A DNA stretch of 64,000 nucleotides from Roseibium polysiphoniae (GCF_014842925.1 NZ_JACYXJ010000001.1:558001-622000); one strand, 5' to 3'; shown: positions 18,882-27,932, counted from the first letter of the stretch. Notes: generated by a model from the letters alone, not told the origin. A program made the numbers and translations.

Positions 18882-20117
18882 TCAGCTGAGCGGCGTACGG
18901 AGCCAGCCGTCGGTATAGTCGACCCTGGAGACCCCGGCGAACCTCGCCATTCTCGCCAGTTCGCCGTCAAGTTTGGCGAGACGGCCCTTCGACGATCTGA
19001 TGCCCTGTTCCGGCCAAAAGGCCGTGACTTGAAGCCTGTCTTCGGCTCGAAACGCCTTTATGTCGATACGTCCGACCAGCCGCTCGCCCTCCAGAACCGG
19101 GAAGACGTAATAGCCGTACTTGCGCTTGGGTTCAGGCACGAAGACTTCAATCCGGTAGTGAAAACCGAACAGACGTTCTGCGCGCTTCCGATCCCGCAGC
19201 ATCGGATCAAAGGGGGAAAGGATGCGCAGGCGCGACGTCGCTGCGTCCAAAGCGTCTGCCTCGGCCAGAACTTCCGGGAAGGCAAAACTGCGCCGCGGCG
19301 CGTGGCCTTCGCCGCAGCCGACCTGAACCTCGATGATCCGGCCTGCGGCGAGTTCTTGCGCACACCAACTCTTTGCCTCAAGCGGCGTCACGATATCAAA
19401 GAATGCGGCGATCTCTCCGGAGGTGGCAAAGCCCAGCCGCGTGAGAGCTTCCTGGCAGGCCCAGCTGACCGTTTCCTGAGGGGCGGGCAGGGCAGCCAGT
19501 TGCGGTTGCGGGATGACCCGGTCACTCAGATCATAGACCTTTTGAAAACCGTCGCGGCGGCAGACGGCAAGCTGGCCCGAGCGCCAGAGGTATTCAAGCG
19601 CCGTCTTGGAAGGGTGCCAGTCCCACCAGCCGCGGCTCTTGCGCTCTTCGTCCTCACCCACATCTCCGGATGTCACCGGCCCATGCGCTTCAATCCGCTT
19701 CAGCACCGCATCGAATTTTTCCTCGAAGCCATCACGCCGCCAGTTGCGCCACCTGCTCTTCAGCTTCTCAGCATCCCGCGCGAACTTCAGTTTCCAGTGG
19801 GGATAAAAACGGATCGGAATCACGGAAGCATCGTGCGTCCAGTGCTCGAACAGGTGTCCGTCCTTTTCGTAGAGTGCCTTCAGAAACTTCTCGCGATAAG
19901 CCGGTCGCCTGGCTGCTAGGATCATGTGGTGCGCCCGCGCGACGGTGTTGATGCTGTCAAGCTGAACAAAGCCGAGGTCTTCGATGACCTCGAGCAAATC
20001 AGCGCCTTTGCCGGGCCCCTTGGGTGTCTGCAAGAGGCCATGCCGCGACATGAACAGGCGGCGGGCGGTGGAATTGGGAAGATGCGGCAGGGCGGCCGTG
20101 TCGAGAGGCTTGGTCAT
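18882..20117 (-). CDS. YcaQ/AlkX-type winged-helix DNA glycosylase
   Basis: The protein (411 residues) matches the HTH_42 family: VQLDSINTVARAHH near residue 51 carries the catalytic Gln52-x-Asp54 motif of the subfamily that includes E. coli YcaQ, which unhooks interstrand crosslinks. Further marks are the WTHDAS and PIRFYPHW stretch and the C-terminal LSPFDPMLRDRKR. It removes alkylated or crosslinked bases from DNA. Length is normal. The start at ATG 20117 (MTKPLDT) is preferred over 20204 because homology begins there. It stands alone between a small membrane gene and a divergent transporter. Confidence 0.85.
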   Translation of the reverse strand: MTKPLDTAALPHLPNSTARRLFMSRHGLLQTPKGPGKGADLLEVIEDLGFVQLDSINTVARAHHMILAARRPAYREKFLKALYEKDGHLFEHWTHDASVIPIRFYPHWKLKFARDAEKLKSRWRNWRRDGFEEKFDAVLKRIEAHGPVTSGDVGEDEERKSRGWWDWHPSKTALEYLWRSGQLAVCRRDGFQKVYDLSDRVIPQPQLAALPAPQETVSWACQEALTRLGFATSGEIAAFFDIVTPLEAKSWCAQELAAGRIIEVQVGCGEGHAPRRSFAFPEVLAEADALDAATSRLRILSPFDPMLRDRKRAERLFGFHYRIEVFVPEPKRKYGYYVFPVLEGERLVGRIDIKAFRAEDRLQVTAFWPEQGIRSSKGRLAKLDGELARMARFAGVSRVDYTDGWLRTPLS

Positions 20118-20220
20118 CTGACAATTGGTAGCAGTATCTAGCGCGCGAGGTGAACCCGAAATGCGAGGTGGCGATTGCCGAGTGGTTTCCTTCTCGGGCC
20201 GCATTCATTAGCCTTCCCGG

Positions 20221-20970
20221 ATGACCGATCCGATTCTTGTTCCCCTGATCATTGGTGTCTTCATTCTGGCCGGCCTTGTGAAAGGTGTCATCGGACTTGG
20301 ACTGCCAACGGTTGCGCTCAGCCTGATGACAGTTGTCACCGACCTTCCGACGGCCATGGCGTTGATGCTGGTGCCGACCTTTGCCACCAATGTCCTGCAG
20401 GCCCTGACCGGCGGGCACGCCCTGGAGGTGCTGAAACGAATTTGGCTTTTTCTGCTCCTGGCGACCGGCATGGTTTGGCTCGGAGGTCTGGTGCTGGAAG
20501 GGGCTGACCTCTCCCTGATGTCCTCCCTGTTGGGCGTTGTGCTTGTCGCCTACGCCCTTCTTGGTTTTTCCGGTTATCAGATGAAGACGCCCGCAAGGCG
20601 GGAGCAGTCCTTCGGTGTTGTCTTCGGGGCGGTGAATGGCGTGCTGACCGGAATGGTCGGGTCCTATGCCGTGCCTGGGGTCATGTACCTGCAAAGCCTG
20701 GGATTTGACCGCAATCAGTTCGTGCAGGCAATGGGCATGCTGTTTCTCGGCTCAACGATTGCACTGGCGCTGACGCTTTCGGGAAACAACCTGATGACAT
20801 CGGATATGGGGCTGACATCGCTTTGGGCGACAGCTCCCGCATTCCTGGGCTTCTTCGCGGGGCAGGCGATCCGGAAGAGGCTATCGGAAAGCCTCTTCCG
20901 GAAATTGTTTTATGCCGGTCTCCTGATCCTTGGTCTCTTCATCGTCGTGAGACCGTTTTTCTCAGGCTGA
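20221..20970 (+). CDS. TauE/SafE family permease
   Basis: The 249-residue protein is almost all hydrophobic, with seven to eight predicted membrane spans in two repeats. It shows the family's early GLVKGVIGLGLPTV motif near residue 20 and a second-half GMVGSYAVPGVMY near 140. TauE/SafE permeases export sulfite or other small organic anions across the inner membrane. The substrate is unknown. It converges on the GlxA-type regulator gene, 25 bases away, and is divergent from the glycosylase gene; neither neighbour explains it. Confidence 0.85.
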   Translation: MTDPILVPLIIGVFILAGLVKGVIGLGLPTVALSLMTVVTDLPTAMALMLVPTFATNVLQALTGGHALEVLKRIWLFLLLATGMVWLGGLVLEGADLSLMSSLLGVVLVAYALLGFSGYQMKTPARREQSFGVVFGAVNGVLTGMVGSYAVPGVMYLQSLGFDRNQFVQAMGMLFLGSTIALALTLSGNNLMTSDMGLTSLWATAPAFLGFFAGQAIRKRLSESLFRKLFYAGLLILGLFIVVRPFFSG

Positions 20971-20995
20971 CCCGGTTTCGCTTCAGCGGTTCTGG

Positions 20996-22006
20996 TCAGC
21001 GAACCGCCTGGCGCGCTCCAGCTGCGTCACTGCCCCACTGGTAGGTCTGACGTTCCTCGGTCGGCGTGCAGCTGAATCGCTCCCGGTAGCATTTTGTAAA
21101 ATGCGAGGTTGAGGCAAAACCGCAAGCAAGCGCGACATCCAGCACAGGCCGGCCTGTTCTGCGCAGAAGATCGCGAGCGGTCTCCAGGCGAAGGCGCAGG
21201 TAATACTGGCCGGGCGTGCAGTTGAAGTGACGGCGGAAAAGCCGCTCCAGCTGGCGCGGGGACAGGCTGACGGTCATCGCGAGCTGCTGGCAGCTCAGTG
21301 GGTCTTCGATGTGCAGGTCCATGATACGCACCGCATCAAGGATCTTGGCGTTCGAAATTCCCGTGCGCGCCTCTGCGTCGTGGCGCTGGGCGCTCTCGCC
21401 GGAACGGATGTTCTGGTAGAGTGACACTTCAGCAATCTCATGGGCCAGATGTGCGCCATGCTGGATCGCGATCAGCCGCAGCATCATGTCCATGGAGGCC
21501 ATGCCGCCCGCGCAGGTAATGCAATTGCGGTCGATGGCGAAGATGTCGGCCCGCACTTCAACGTCCGGGAATTCTTCGCGCAATGAGCGCAGGTTTTCCC
21601 AGTGAATGGTGCAACGGCGACCGTCCAGAAGATGGTATCTGGCAAGCAGATAGGACCCTGTGCAGATGGCGCCATAAGTTCGGCCCATCGCGTTCAGGCG
21701 GCGCAGGCGTTTGCCCAGCTCCGGGTCGACCGGAAGCCGCTCAACATCCAGCCCAGTACACAAAAGTGTAACGTCAGCGTCTTCCAGTTCGCGAATAGAA
21801 GATTGAACCGAAATTTCGACGCCGTTGCTCGCCGTGACAGGATTGCCGTCTAAGGAGTAAGTCTTCCAGGTATAGTACTCTTTTCCGATCAGCCTATTTG
21901 CTAGTCGCAGAGGTTCTATGACCGATGAAAACGCTATCATCGAGAAGCGATCAAGGATTACGAATGCTATCCGTTTTCCTTCTGAATACTGTTCCTGTTC
22001 GGACAT
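20996..22006 (-). CDS. gbdR: GlxA-type AraC regulator, GbdR homologue
   Basis: The protein (336 residues) has an N-terminal DJ-1/PfpI-like domain (about 10-190, with GAICTGSYLLA near 115 at the nucleophile-elbow position). Two C-terminal AraC helix-turn-helix motifs follow (about 220-320, with LACGFASTSHF in the second). GbdR of this architecture senses glycine betaine and dimethylglycine and switches on their breakdown genes. Its place at the edge of the betaine island supports that role. The start ATG 22006 has AAGGA 9 bases upstream; a 27-residue longer reading from 22087 is less likely. The exact regulon is inferred. Confidence 0.85.
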   Translation of the reverse strand: MSEQEQYSEGKRIAFVILDRFSMIAFSSVIEPLRLANRLIGKEYYTWKTYSLDGNPVTASNGVEISVQSSIRELEDADVTLLCTGLDVERLPVDPELGKRLRRLNAMGRTYGAICTGSYLLARYHLLDGRRCTIHWENLRSLREEFPDVEVRADIFAIDRNCITCAGGMASMDMMLRLIAIQHGAHLAHEIAEVSLYQNIRSGESAQRHDAEARTGISNAKILDAVRIMDLHIEDPLSCQQLAMTVSLSPRQLERLFRRHFNCTPGQYYLRLRLETARDLLRRTGRPVLDVALACGFASTSHFTKCYRERFSCTPTEERQTYQWGSDAAGARQAVR

Positions 22007-22381
22007 GGTTTCAGTCCTTTTGAAGTGTCTGGAAAGTGTAAGTTTTTTTATTATTTCGAGAGTGCTTCGGATTCTCGTTTCTGTCAAACAAGTCCTGCAC
22101 TTGAACTTAATTATTCCCTCGTTGTGGTGCAGTCACCAAGCACCTGCACAACGCTTCAGCCATTTCTGGGCGATTTTTGCGCCAAATGCACTTTTGTGAG
22201 CCAGAGATGGAGAAACGTGCCTTGGCGGCAGGGAAATTTGCCGGTGCCGGAGGGGCGATCGGGATCAATTTTCTGCCAATTGTGCAAATCAGAGACCGTC
22301 ATTGCTTCAAATCAAGGCTGGGCAGGTGTTAGAGAGTAGCCTGAATATGTCGACACTATCGTGAGCGGAAGTCCAAACAAC
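22007..22381. promoter_or_regulatory. Divergent region between gbdR and fpr with repeated CTGCAC blocks
   Basis: No gene is seen in these 375 bases, which are more A/T-rich than the flanks. CTGCAC occurs at 22095-22100 and 22144-22149, with its inverse GTGCAG at 22127-22132; the last two form a 6-base inverted repeat over an 11-base spacer. These could be half-sites for the adjacent regulator, including autoregulation. This is pattern only, with no test. Confidence 0.35.
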
Positions 22382-23194
22382 ATGAACGTTCTTGCCAAGG
22401 CTGCCGATCTGGAAGCTGCCGCGCCTGCCGGCGCCTACGTCCAGGAAGTCACTTCGGTCCAGCATTACACCGACCGTCTTTTCAAGTTCCGCATGACGCG
22501 GCCCGCCAGTTTCCGCTTCCGGTCCGGTGAATTTGTCATGATCGGCCTGATGATTGACGGCAAGCCACTCTACCGCGCCTATTCGATTGCGAGCCCGTCC
22601 TGGGACGAGGAGCTGGAGTTCTTTTCCATCAAGGTGCCCGACGGCCCCCTGACCCAGCACCTGCAAACGATCCAGCCGGGCGATGCCGTGCTGATGAAGA
22701 AGAAGTCGACCGGAACCCTGGTCAATGACGCCCTGGTCCCCGGAAAACGCGTCTATATGTTCTCCACCGGCACGGGGCTTGCTCCTTTCGCCAGCCTGAT
22801 CCGCGATCCGGACACCTATGAAAAGTTCGAGCAGGTCATTGTGACCCATACCTGCCGCGACGTGGCGGAGTTGAAATACGGCCTCGACCTGGTCGAAGCG
22901 ACCAAGAACGATCCGCTGATTGGTGAACTCGCTCAGGAGAAGCTGGTCCACTATGCGTCGGTGACGCGAGAGGACTATCCGTTCAAGGGACGCATCACCG
23001 ACCTGATCGAAAACGGCAAGCTGTTCACCGATCTGGACGTCCCGCCATTGGACCCGGCGATCGATCGCGGCATGATCTGCGGCTCCATGGACATGATCAA
23101 GGACACAAAGGTCTTGCTCGAGAAAGCCGGCCTGACCGAAGGCGCCAACAACAAACCCGCCGAATTCGTCGTCGAACGCGCGTTTGTTGGTTGA
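22382..23194 (+). CDS. fpr: Ferredoxin--NADP(+) reductase
   Basis: The protein of 270 residues is a bacterial Fpr: FAD motif RAYSIASP near 63, nucleotide motif GTGLAPFASL near 130, and MICGSMDM with a VERAFVG C-terminus. Bacterial Fpr of this class ends in an added aromatic-containing tail that stacks on the flavin, as seen here. It shuttles electrons between NADPH and ferredoxin or flavodoxin in the cytoplasm. I start it at ATG 22382 (MNVLAKA), with GGAAG 12 bases upstream; an in-frame GTG at 22361 is the alternative. It may supply reduced ferredoxin to the oxygenase or corrinoid activator, but it is also a general housekeeping gene. Confidence 0.9.
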   Translation: MNVLAKAADLEAAAPAGAYVQEVTSVQHYTDRLFKFRMTRPASFRFRSGEFVMIGLMIDGKPLYRAYSIASPSWDEELEFFSIKVPDGPLTQHLQTIQPGDAVLMKKKSTGTLVNDALVPGKRVYMFSTGTGLAPFASLIRDPDTYEKFEQVIVTHTCRDVAELKYGLDLVEATKNDPLIGELAQEKLVHYASVTREDYPFKGRITDLIENGKLFTDLDVPPLDPAIDRGMICGSMDMIKDTKVLLEKAGLTEGANNKPAEFVVERAFVG

Positions 23195-23236
23195 GCAAAT
23201 AACAAGCGCCACGGCATGCAGTTCTTAACCGTTTAA

Positions 23237-23268
23237 GCAATGCCCGGCACTGCCGGGCATTGCTGTTT
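23237..23268 (+). terminator. Rho-independent terminator after fpr
   Basis: A perfect 12-base stem GCAATGCCCGGC / GCCGGGCATTGC with a 3-base loop is followed by TGTTT. It lies 43 bases after the fpr stop and separates the betaine island from the sugar island. The T-run is short but the stem is strong. Confidence 0.85.
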
Positions 23269-23385
23269 GGCGCCGTCTCAAAAGTGTGCCGGGGAATGCG
23301 AGATTGGCAGAGGCTGACTTTTCGCGGCCGAATTTGCCAGAAATCGGTGGGAAAAGCGTAAAATGGCTTCGCATTAAACCGCCAG

Positions 23386-23400
23386 TGGCTACAGTCTTGC
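23386..23400 (+). promoter_or_regulatory. Sigma-54-like -24/-12 element before the nonulosonate genes
   Basis: TGGC, seven bases, then TTGC matches the core and spacing of sigma-54 promoters, placing a start site near 23412, about 40 bases before the NeuB-like gene. In polar-flagellated alphaproteobacteria sigma-54 drives many flagellar genes, which fits a flagellin-sugar role. The middle ACG of the consensus is not kept and chance matches occur, so this is a candidate. Confidence 0.4.
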
Positions 23401-23452
23401 CAAACATTTAGGCGCTTACAGGCGCTATACACTCCAAGAGACAGCCCGCGAC

Positions 23453-24403
23453 ATGAAAAGCGACTGCGGAATTAGCGTGATTGCCGAGGTCGGATGCAAT
23501 CACAAAGGCGACATGGAAATTGCTTGCCGGATGATTGAGATCGCCGCTCGTGAATGTGGCGCCGATGTCGTGAAGTTTCAAAAGCGCGACAACAAAACAC
23601 TTCTGTCAGAGAGCGTTTACAACAGCCCTCATCCTGTGCCGAAAAATTCCTATGGCCGAACCTATGGTGAGCATCGCGAATTCCTCGAGTTCTCCGCAGG
23701 GCAGCATAGGGAATTACAAGAAGAGTGCAGACGTCACGGCATAGAATATTCGACGTCTGTGTGGGATCTCGTGTCCGCAAGTGAGATTGTCGCGCTGAAA
23801 CCGGCGATGATAAAGGTGCCGTCTGCGACCAATCAGAATTTCGATGTTCAGGAGTTTGTCTGCCGGGAATTCGACGGCGAGATCCACGTTTCAACCGGCA
23901 TGACGACACGCGTTGAACTCGATGCGCTGATTTCGTTTTATGAAGGTTTGGGTCGGGCCAAGGACCTGGTGGTCTACGCGTGCACGTCCGGCTATCCGGT
24001 TCCGCCCGAGGACGTCTGCCTTCTCGAAATAAATCATTTGCAAGAGCGCTATGGCGACCGGGTCGGAGCAATCGGCTTTTCGGGTCATCACCTCGGTATT
24101 GCTATTGATGTCGCTGCCACAGCCCTTGGTGCGGCAGGAGCAGAGCGCTACGGCCAGGGCCGTTTCTCCTACATTGAGCGGCACTTCACGCTCGACCGCG
24201 CCTGGAAGGGAACTGACCATTCCGCCAGTCTGGAGCCTCAGGAACTGCGCCAGCTTTGTTCCGATATCAAGACAGTTGCATCGGCGTTGACTTATAAGCC
24301 GATGGATATTCTCGATATTGAAGTGCCTCAGCGGCACAAGTTGAAGTGGCGCGAAGGCACGCAGGCCTTTCAAAGCAAGAAGCTGCTCAACAAGGTCTCC
24401 TGA
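23453..24403 (+). CDS. NeuB-family nonulosonate (sialic acid/KDN-type) synthase
   Basis: The 316-residue barrel protein has the family's N-terminal IAEVGCNHKGD (Glu12, Asn16, His17), VVKFQKR, a SYGRTYGEHREFLEF loop, STGM, GFSGHHLG and ERHFTLDRAWKGTDH motifs. It condenses phosphoenolpyruvate with a six-carbon sugar or its 6-phosphate to give a nine-carbon acid. It ends where the barrel ends, with no full antifreeze-like SAF domain, so it is shorter than NeuB proper (about 345). With a HAD phosphatase coupled directly downstream (TGATG overlap), a 9-phosphate route like Neu5Ac-9-P or KDN-9-P is the best fit. The sugar is not settled. Confidence 0.85.
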   Translation: MKSDCGISVIAEVGCNHKGDMEIACRMIEIAARECGADVVKFQKRDNKTLLSESVYNSPHPVPKNSYGRTYGEHREFLEFSAGQHRELQEECRRHGIEYSTSVWDLVSASEIVALKPAMIKVPSATNQNFDVQEFVCREFDGEIHVSTGMTTRVELDALISFYEGLGRAKDLVVYACTSGYPVPPEDVCLLEINHLQERYGDRVGAIGFSGHHLGIAIDVAATALGAAGAERYGQGRFSYIERHFTLDRAWKGTDHSASLEPQELRQLCSDIKTVASALTYKPMDILDIEVPQRHKLKWREGTQAFQSKKLLNKVS

Positions 24404-24915
24404 TGTCGAACTGCTCGGAGGTCGCAAAGCCGATTGATCAAATTCGGGCAGTCATTACCGATTTCGACGGTGTGCATACCGACAACAGCGTCCTGATCGG
24501 TGAAGACGGAAGTGAGTTCGTAAGGTGCAGCCGCGCTGACGGCATGGGCATTGAGCGATTGCGGGATCGCGGCGTCCGTCTGCTGATGCTATCGCGTGAG
24601 GCCAACAAGGTTGTCGCGGCACGAGCTGCCAAACTCCAGATGGACGTTGCCCACAAGGTGATCGACAAATTGTCATTCCTGGACGATTGGCGAAAGGACC
24701 ATGGCCTTGAGTGGCGCCAAATTGCCTATATCGGTGATGATATCAACGATCTGGAGTGTATGAAGGCTTGTGGGCTGGCGGCAGCTCCGGCAAATGCGCA
24801 CCCTGAAATCAAGCAGGTCGCAACAATTCTGCTGAGCCGCAGCGGAGGCGACGGCGCGGTTCGGGAGCTGAGTGATCTGCTGATCAAGGAACAGATGTTG
24901 CAGTCGGCGACATGA
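24403..24915 (+). CDS. KdsC-like HAD phosphatase, likely nonulosonate-9-phosphate phosphatase
   Basis: The 170-residue HAD protein of the capless KdsC type has the nucleophile pair Asp20-Phe-Asp22, followed by GVHTDNSV. A Ser-containing second motif lies near 64, a Lys near 86-89, and acidic motif IV is IGDDINDLE (Asp112, Asp113, Asp116). All catalytic residues are present, so it should be active. The ATG overlaps the NeuB-like stop by one base, linking it to that product: it probably removes the 9-phosphate from the sugar acid. A second, inactive copy of this domain is fused to the CMP-sugar synthetase downstream. KDO-8-phosphate phosphatase is a less likely reading in this setting. Confidence 0.85.
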   Translation: MSNCSEVAKPIDQIRAVITDFDGVHTDNSVLIGEDGSEFVRCSRADGMGIERLRDRGVRLLMLSREANKVVAARAAKLQMDVAHKVIDKLSFLDDWRKDHGLEWRQIAYIGDDINDLECMKACGLAAAPANAHPEIKQVATILLSRSGGDGAVRELSDLLIKEQMLQSAT

Positions 24916-24935
24916 AGAGCGGTTCAACGCTGAAA

Positions 24936-25616
24936 TTATAGCTTTCTGACAAACGCGGGTTGCCGGTAGTAGGGCAACTTTTCCAGCTTCAATCCGGTCT
25001 TCTCGATAAAGCGATCCACAGAAATCGTGGCGCCTGCGACGGCCTGATAGTCATCGAACATGATGATGCCGCCTTTAACGACGCGGTCGTAAAGAAGCTC
25101 CAGCGCGAAGTCAGTCGGCTCCATCACGTCCATATCCAGATGCAGGAGCGCGATTCTCGTGGCGGGATTGCTAGAGAGGTATTCGGGCAGAGTGTCGAAT
25201 ACATTGCCTTCAATCAGCTTCGTGTTGGTAAAACCCTTCCTCTCGAGAATGGCTTCGAGATCCTGCTTCGCAAGCGCATCTCCCGCTTCAGATGCATAAT
25301 CATCAACAAACTTGAGGTCGTCGCTTGAGAGGATGTTCGTGGTCGGAAATTTTCCGAACGTGTCGAAACCGACGATCCTGCGAGAGGTCTGATCCTCCAT
25401 GAAATTGCGGAAGGTCGCGAACCGGATAAGAGACAAGCCCTTGAAAACGCCGAACTCGAACACGTCGCCAGGCAAGTCCACAATCATCTTGTACAGGTCA
25501 TACTGCGCGAGCGCCTTGTTTAAGCGGGAAGGTTCCGAGAACCAGAAATAGCCGTTCTCATGGTCCCAGATATCGTCACTTTTGAGGTCCCGGATCTCAA
25601 GGGAAGAGGAGGCCAT
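24936..25616 (-). CDS. TylF/MycF-like sugar O-methyltransferase
   Basis: The 226-residue protein resembles the TylF (macrocin O-methyltransferase) family: VFEFGVFKG near 52 is the SAM-binding entry, GFDTFGKFP near 83 is a family signature, and LLHLDMDVMEPT near 138 carries the acidic metal-binding residues. Such enzymes methylate sugar hydroxyls on glycans or natural products. It lies opposite in strand inside the nonulosonate cluster, so methylation of the same glycan is likely but inferred. The start is ATG 25616. The upstream 449 bases belong to no gene. Confidence 0.8.
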   Translation of the reverse strand: MASSSLEIRDLKSDDIWDHENGYFWFSEPSRLNKALAQYDLYKMIVDLPGDVFEFGVFKGLSLIRFATFRNFMEDQTSRRIVGFDTFGKFPTTNILSSDDLKFVDDYASEAGDALAKQDLEAILERKGFTNTKLIEGNVFDTLPEYLSSNPATRIALLHLDMDVMEPTDFALELLYDRVVKGGIIMFDDYQAVAGATISVDRFIEKTGLKLEKLPYYRQPAFVRKL

Positions 25617-26065
25617 GGAGCGTGTCCCTGCTTACGTATGTATTTCTAGGCTCGACCGGCATTTCGACCGTAGCTAGATCGTAGGCCTTCGAGATTGTCG
25701 AGCAAGTCAAGAGCCCGAGCTGCGCCAACCTATCAACAAGATGATGGCAAGCGTTACCCTGGGCACCTAACCATATTGGGCAGTTCGCTGAAGACTTCAC
25801 CACCAGTGGAGGGCGGTGAGCCATGGTGATAAATCTCACTTGTGAGACGATTCAACTAATGCAAATGTTTCTAGACGAGATTCGGAGCCCGCTGGCACTG
25901 ATGCGAATATGGGGTATAAGCCTATACCCGCTGCATTTTTAGCTGCCGTCTCCAGTATTATGACATGGCTTTAGGCCGCAAGGACTTAAGGTTGAACAGG
26001 TGTGCATCTGGGACAGCGCCCGCAGGTCGCACAGAGCGCAAATCAGGGCATAGCAGGCACGACGA
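25617..26065. other. Gene-free 449-base spacer with a GGGTATA/TATACCC palindrome
   Basis: The stretch lies between two divergent genes, is more A/T-rich than average and shows no gene with a plausible start and length. A perfect 7-base inverted repeat (GGGTATA, AGCC, TATACCC) at 25912-25929 may be an operator or weak hairpin. The remainder looks like decayed or foreign DNA, which agrees with the truncated gene that follows. Nothing else is recognised. Confidence 0.4.
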
Positions 26066-26638
26066 ATGAACGTTGTTTTTCCCGGGGCATTTCTTGATGA
26101 GCTTAAATATACATCCCTGACGGGGGTGAAAGTCACGCTCATCAATATGCCGATCCGGGAACAGGCCAAACCCAACAATCCGTCTTTTGGTCCTGCGTTG
26201 CTGGCCGCGCGTCTGCGCGAATATGGCGCAGAACCGACCATTATTGATCTCAACATCTATCGCGTGCGGGATGAAGATGCTGCCAAGCGTGGCTTGGAAC
26301 ATGGCAGAACGCTTACCTTCGAAGAAGCAGGCGGTCTTATATCGCGAACGCTCAATAAGGTCGGCAGCCAGCATGTGATAGGATTGTCAGGCCTGATCAC
26401 CACGCTGAAGTGGCAAACTCAAATCGCTCGGATGATCAAGGCGGTTGATCCTGACGCAATGCTCGTAAGCGGCGGCGGACTGGCGACCCAGTTTCGAACC
26501 GATCTGTTTGGCTGGATCCCAGAACTGGATGCTGTTGCCCATAGTGAGGGCGATGACATCATCCTCAAGATCGCACACGACGCAAAGACCATTCGTGACC
26601 ACGGATTTGAGAAGGCTCAGCTGGCGTGCTGTTCGTGA
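26066..26638 (+). pseudogene. Orphan B12-binding domain, probable remnant of a B12-binding radical SAM protein
   Basis: The 190-residue product begins around INMPIREQAKPNNPSFGPALLAARLREYG, typical of the N-terminal cobalamin-binding domain of class B radical SAM proteins, and contains VSGGGLATQF and AHSEGDD, also typical. It stops where the radical SAM core with its CxxxCxxC should begin; no such motif follows before the next gene. Full family members exceed 450 residues. It is therefore either a broken gene or a free-standing domain. Related proteins take part in sugar, lipid and natural-product modification. I cannot tell whether it is still translated; its frame is intact for the length shown. 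Confidence 0.6.
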
Positions 26639-26713
26639 CCGTTTTCGCGAGAAAGGCCGGGGAATGAGTGATGGAGCGGAAAGAGGAAATTGGGCGGTCC
26701 TGGAGCCTCTGAA

Positions 26714-27895
26714 ATGAAAATTGTTGCCGCTATTCCGGCCCGTGGTGGATCGGTTGGGCTGCCGGGGAAGAACATTCGTCCGCTGAACGGGATTCCTCTT
26801 GTGGGGCGAACGGTTCGCGCCGCACGCGGGTCGCGGTTCATTTCCGATGTGTTCGTATCCAGTGACTCTGAGCAAATTCTTTCAGTGGCGCATAAGTATG
26901 GTGCGATCGGGTTTCAGCGCCCGGATGAGCTGAGCGGGCCAACTGCCAGTTCGGAATCGGCGCTGATACATCTACTTCGCAACGAGCCGTCCTTGCTAGC
27001 GGACCCGCCGGACGTTCTTGTCTTTCTTCAATGCACAGCTCCCTTCACACTCGCACACCATGTTGATCAGGTGGTTGAAGCTCTTTTGTCTGAGGATGCG
27101 ACCAGCGCAATATCTGTCGTTGACGATCACGGCTTCTACTGGGAAGTCGATGAGCACGGCGCAGGCGTAGGGCTTAATCACGACCCCAGCTTGCCCAGAA
27201 TCCGCCGACAGGACATATCCGCACGATATCGCGAAAATGGCGCCGTCTACGCCATGCGCGTTCCAGAGTTTCTCGAGACGGAAAATCGCTACTGCGGAAA
27301 GACGATACTTGTGCCTTTGGACTCGACCTGGATCGAGATAGACACCTCCCAGGACTGGGACATTGCCGAGGCTTTCATCAAGACCGAGCCTTTCACAGGT
27401 GCGATCAATATGGACGCGATAGCGCCGATTAAAGCGTTGGTAAGCGCTTTTGAAGGCGTTCATACTGACAACAGCGTATTCGTTTCCGTTGACGGAATTG
27501 AATCTATCAGGTGCAATCGCAGTGACGAGATGGGGCTGGATCTTTTGATTGGCCGGGGAACCGACCTTCTCATGCTTGAGCGTGAGCATAGTCCACTAGC
27601 TGCAGCGCGAGCGCGCAAGCTTGTAATGGAATTTCGATCCCACCCTTATGACAAGAAAGAAGTTTTGAACGAATGGCGCCTTGCCAAGGGACTGGAGTGG
27701 GGCGAGATCGCCTTCATCGGCGAGGACATCAGCGATTTGCCTGCGATGCTTGCCTGTGGTCTCAGTGCCGCACCATGCAGTGCGCAATCGGAGGTAAAGG
27801 CGCAGGCTGATGTTGTTCTGGAGCGACGCGGCGGGCAGGGCGCTGTGCGTGAGTTTTGTGACTTGTTGATTTCGAGGAAACTCCTCGGCAATTGA
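26714..27895 (+). CDS. CMP-nonulosonate synthetase fused to a degenerate KdsC-like HAD domain
   Basis: The protein (393 residues from ATG 26714, GGAG 8 bases upstream) has an N-terminal CMP-sialate synthetase domain (1-230). It opens with IPARGGSVGLPGKN and includes FLQCTAPF, RENGAVYAM and WIEIDTSQDWD. The C-terminal HAD domain (about 238-393) is closely similar to the separate phosphatase at 24403-24915. The nucleophile pair DFD is replaced by Ala245-Phe-Glu247, and motif IV GDDIND reads GEDISD, so it cannot be a normal phosphatase. Vertebrate CMP-sialate synthetase has the same layout with an inactive HAD tail that helps tetramer formation. The N-domain should activate the sugar with CTP. 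Confidence 0.87.
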   Translation: MKIVAAIPARGGSVGLPGKNIRPLNGIPLVGRTVRAARGSRFISDVFVSSDSEQILSVAHKYGAIGFQRPDELSGPTASSESALIHLLRNEPSLLADPPDVLVFLQCTAPFTLAHHVDQVVEALLSEDATSAISVVDDHGFYWEVDEHGAGVGLNHDPSLPRIRRQDISARYRENGAVYAMRVPEFLETENRYCGKTILVPLDSTWIEIDTSQDWDIAEAFIKTEPFTGAINMDAIAPIKALVSAFEGVHTDNSVFVSVDGIESIRCNRSDEMGLDLLIGRGTDLLMLEREHSPLAAARARKLVMEFRSHPYDKKEVLNEWRLAKGLEWGEIAFIGEDISDLPAMLACGLSAAPCSAQSEVKAQADVVLERRGGQGAVREFCDLLISRKLLGN

Positions 27896-27932
27896 AACCG
27901 CGTGCTACAGCGGACAGGGGATTGGAGACGAC

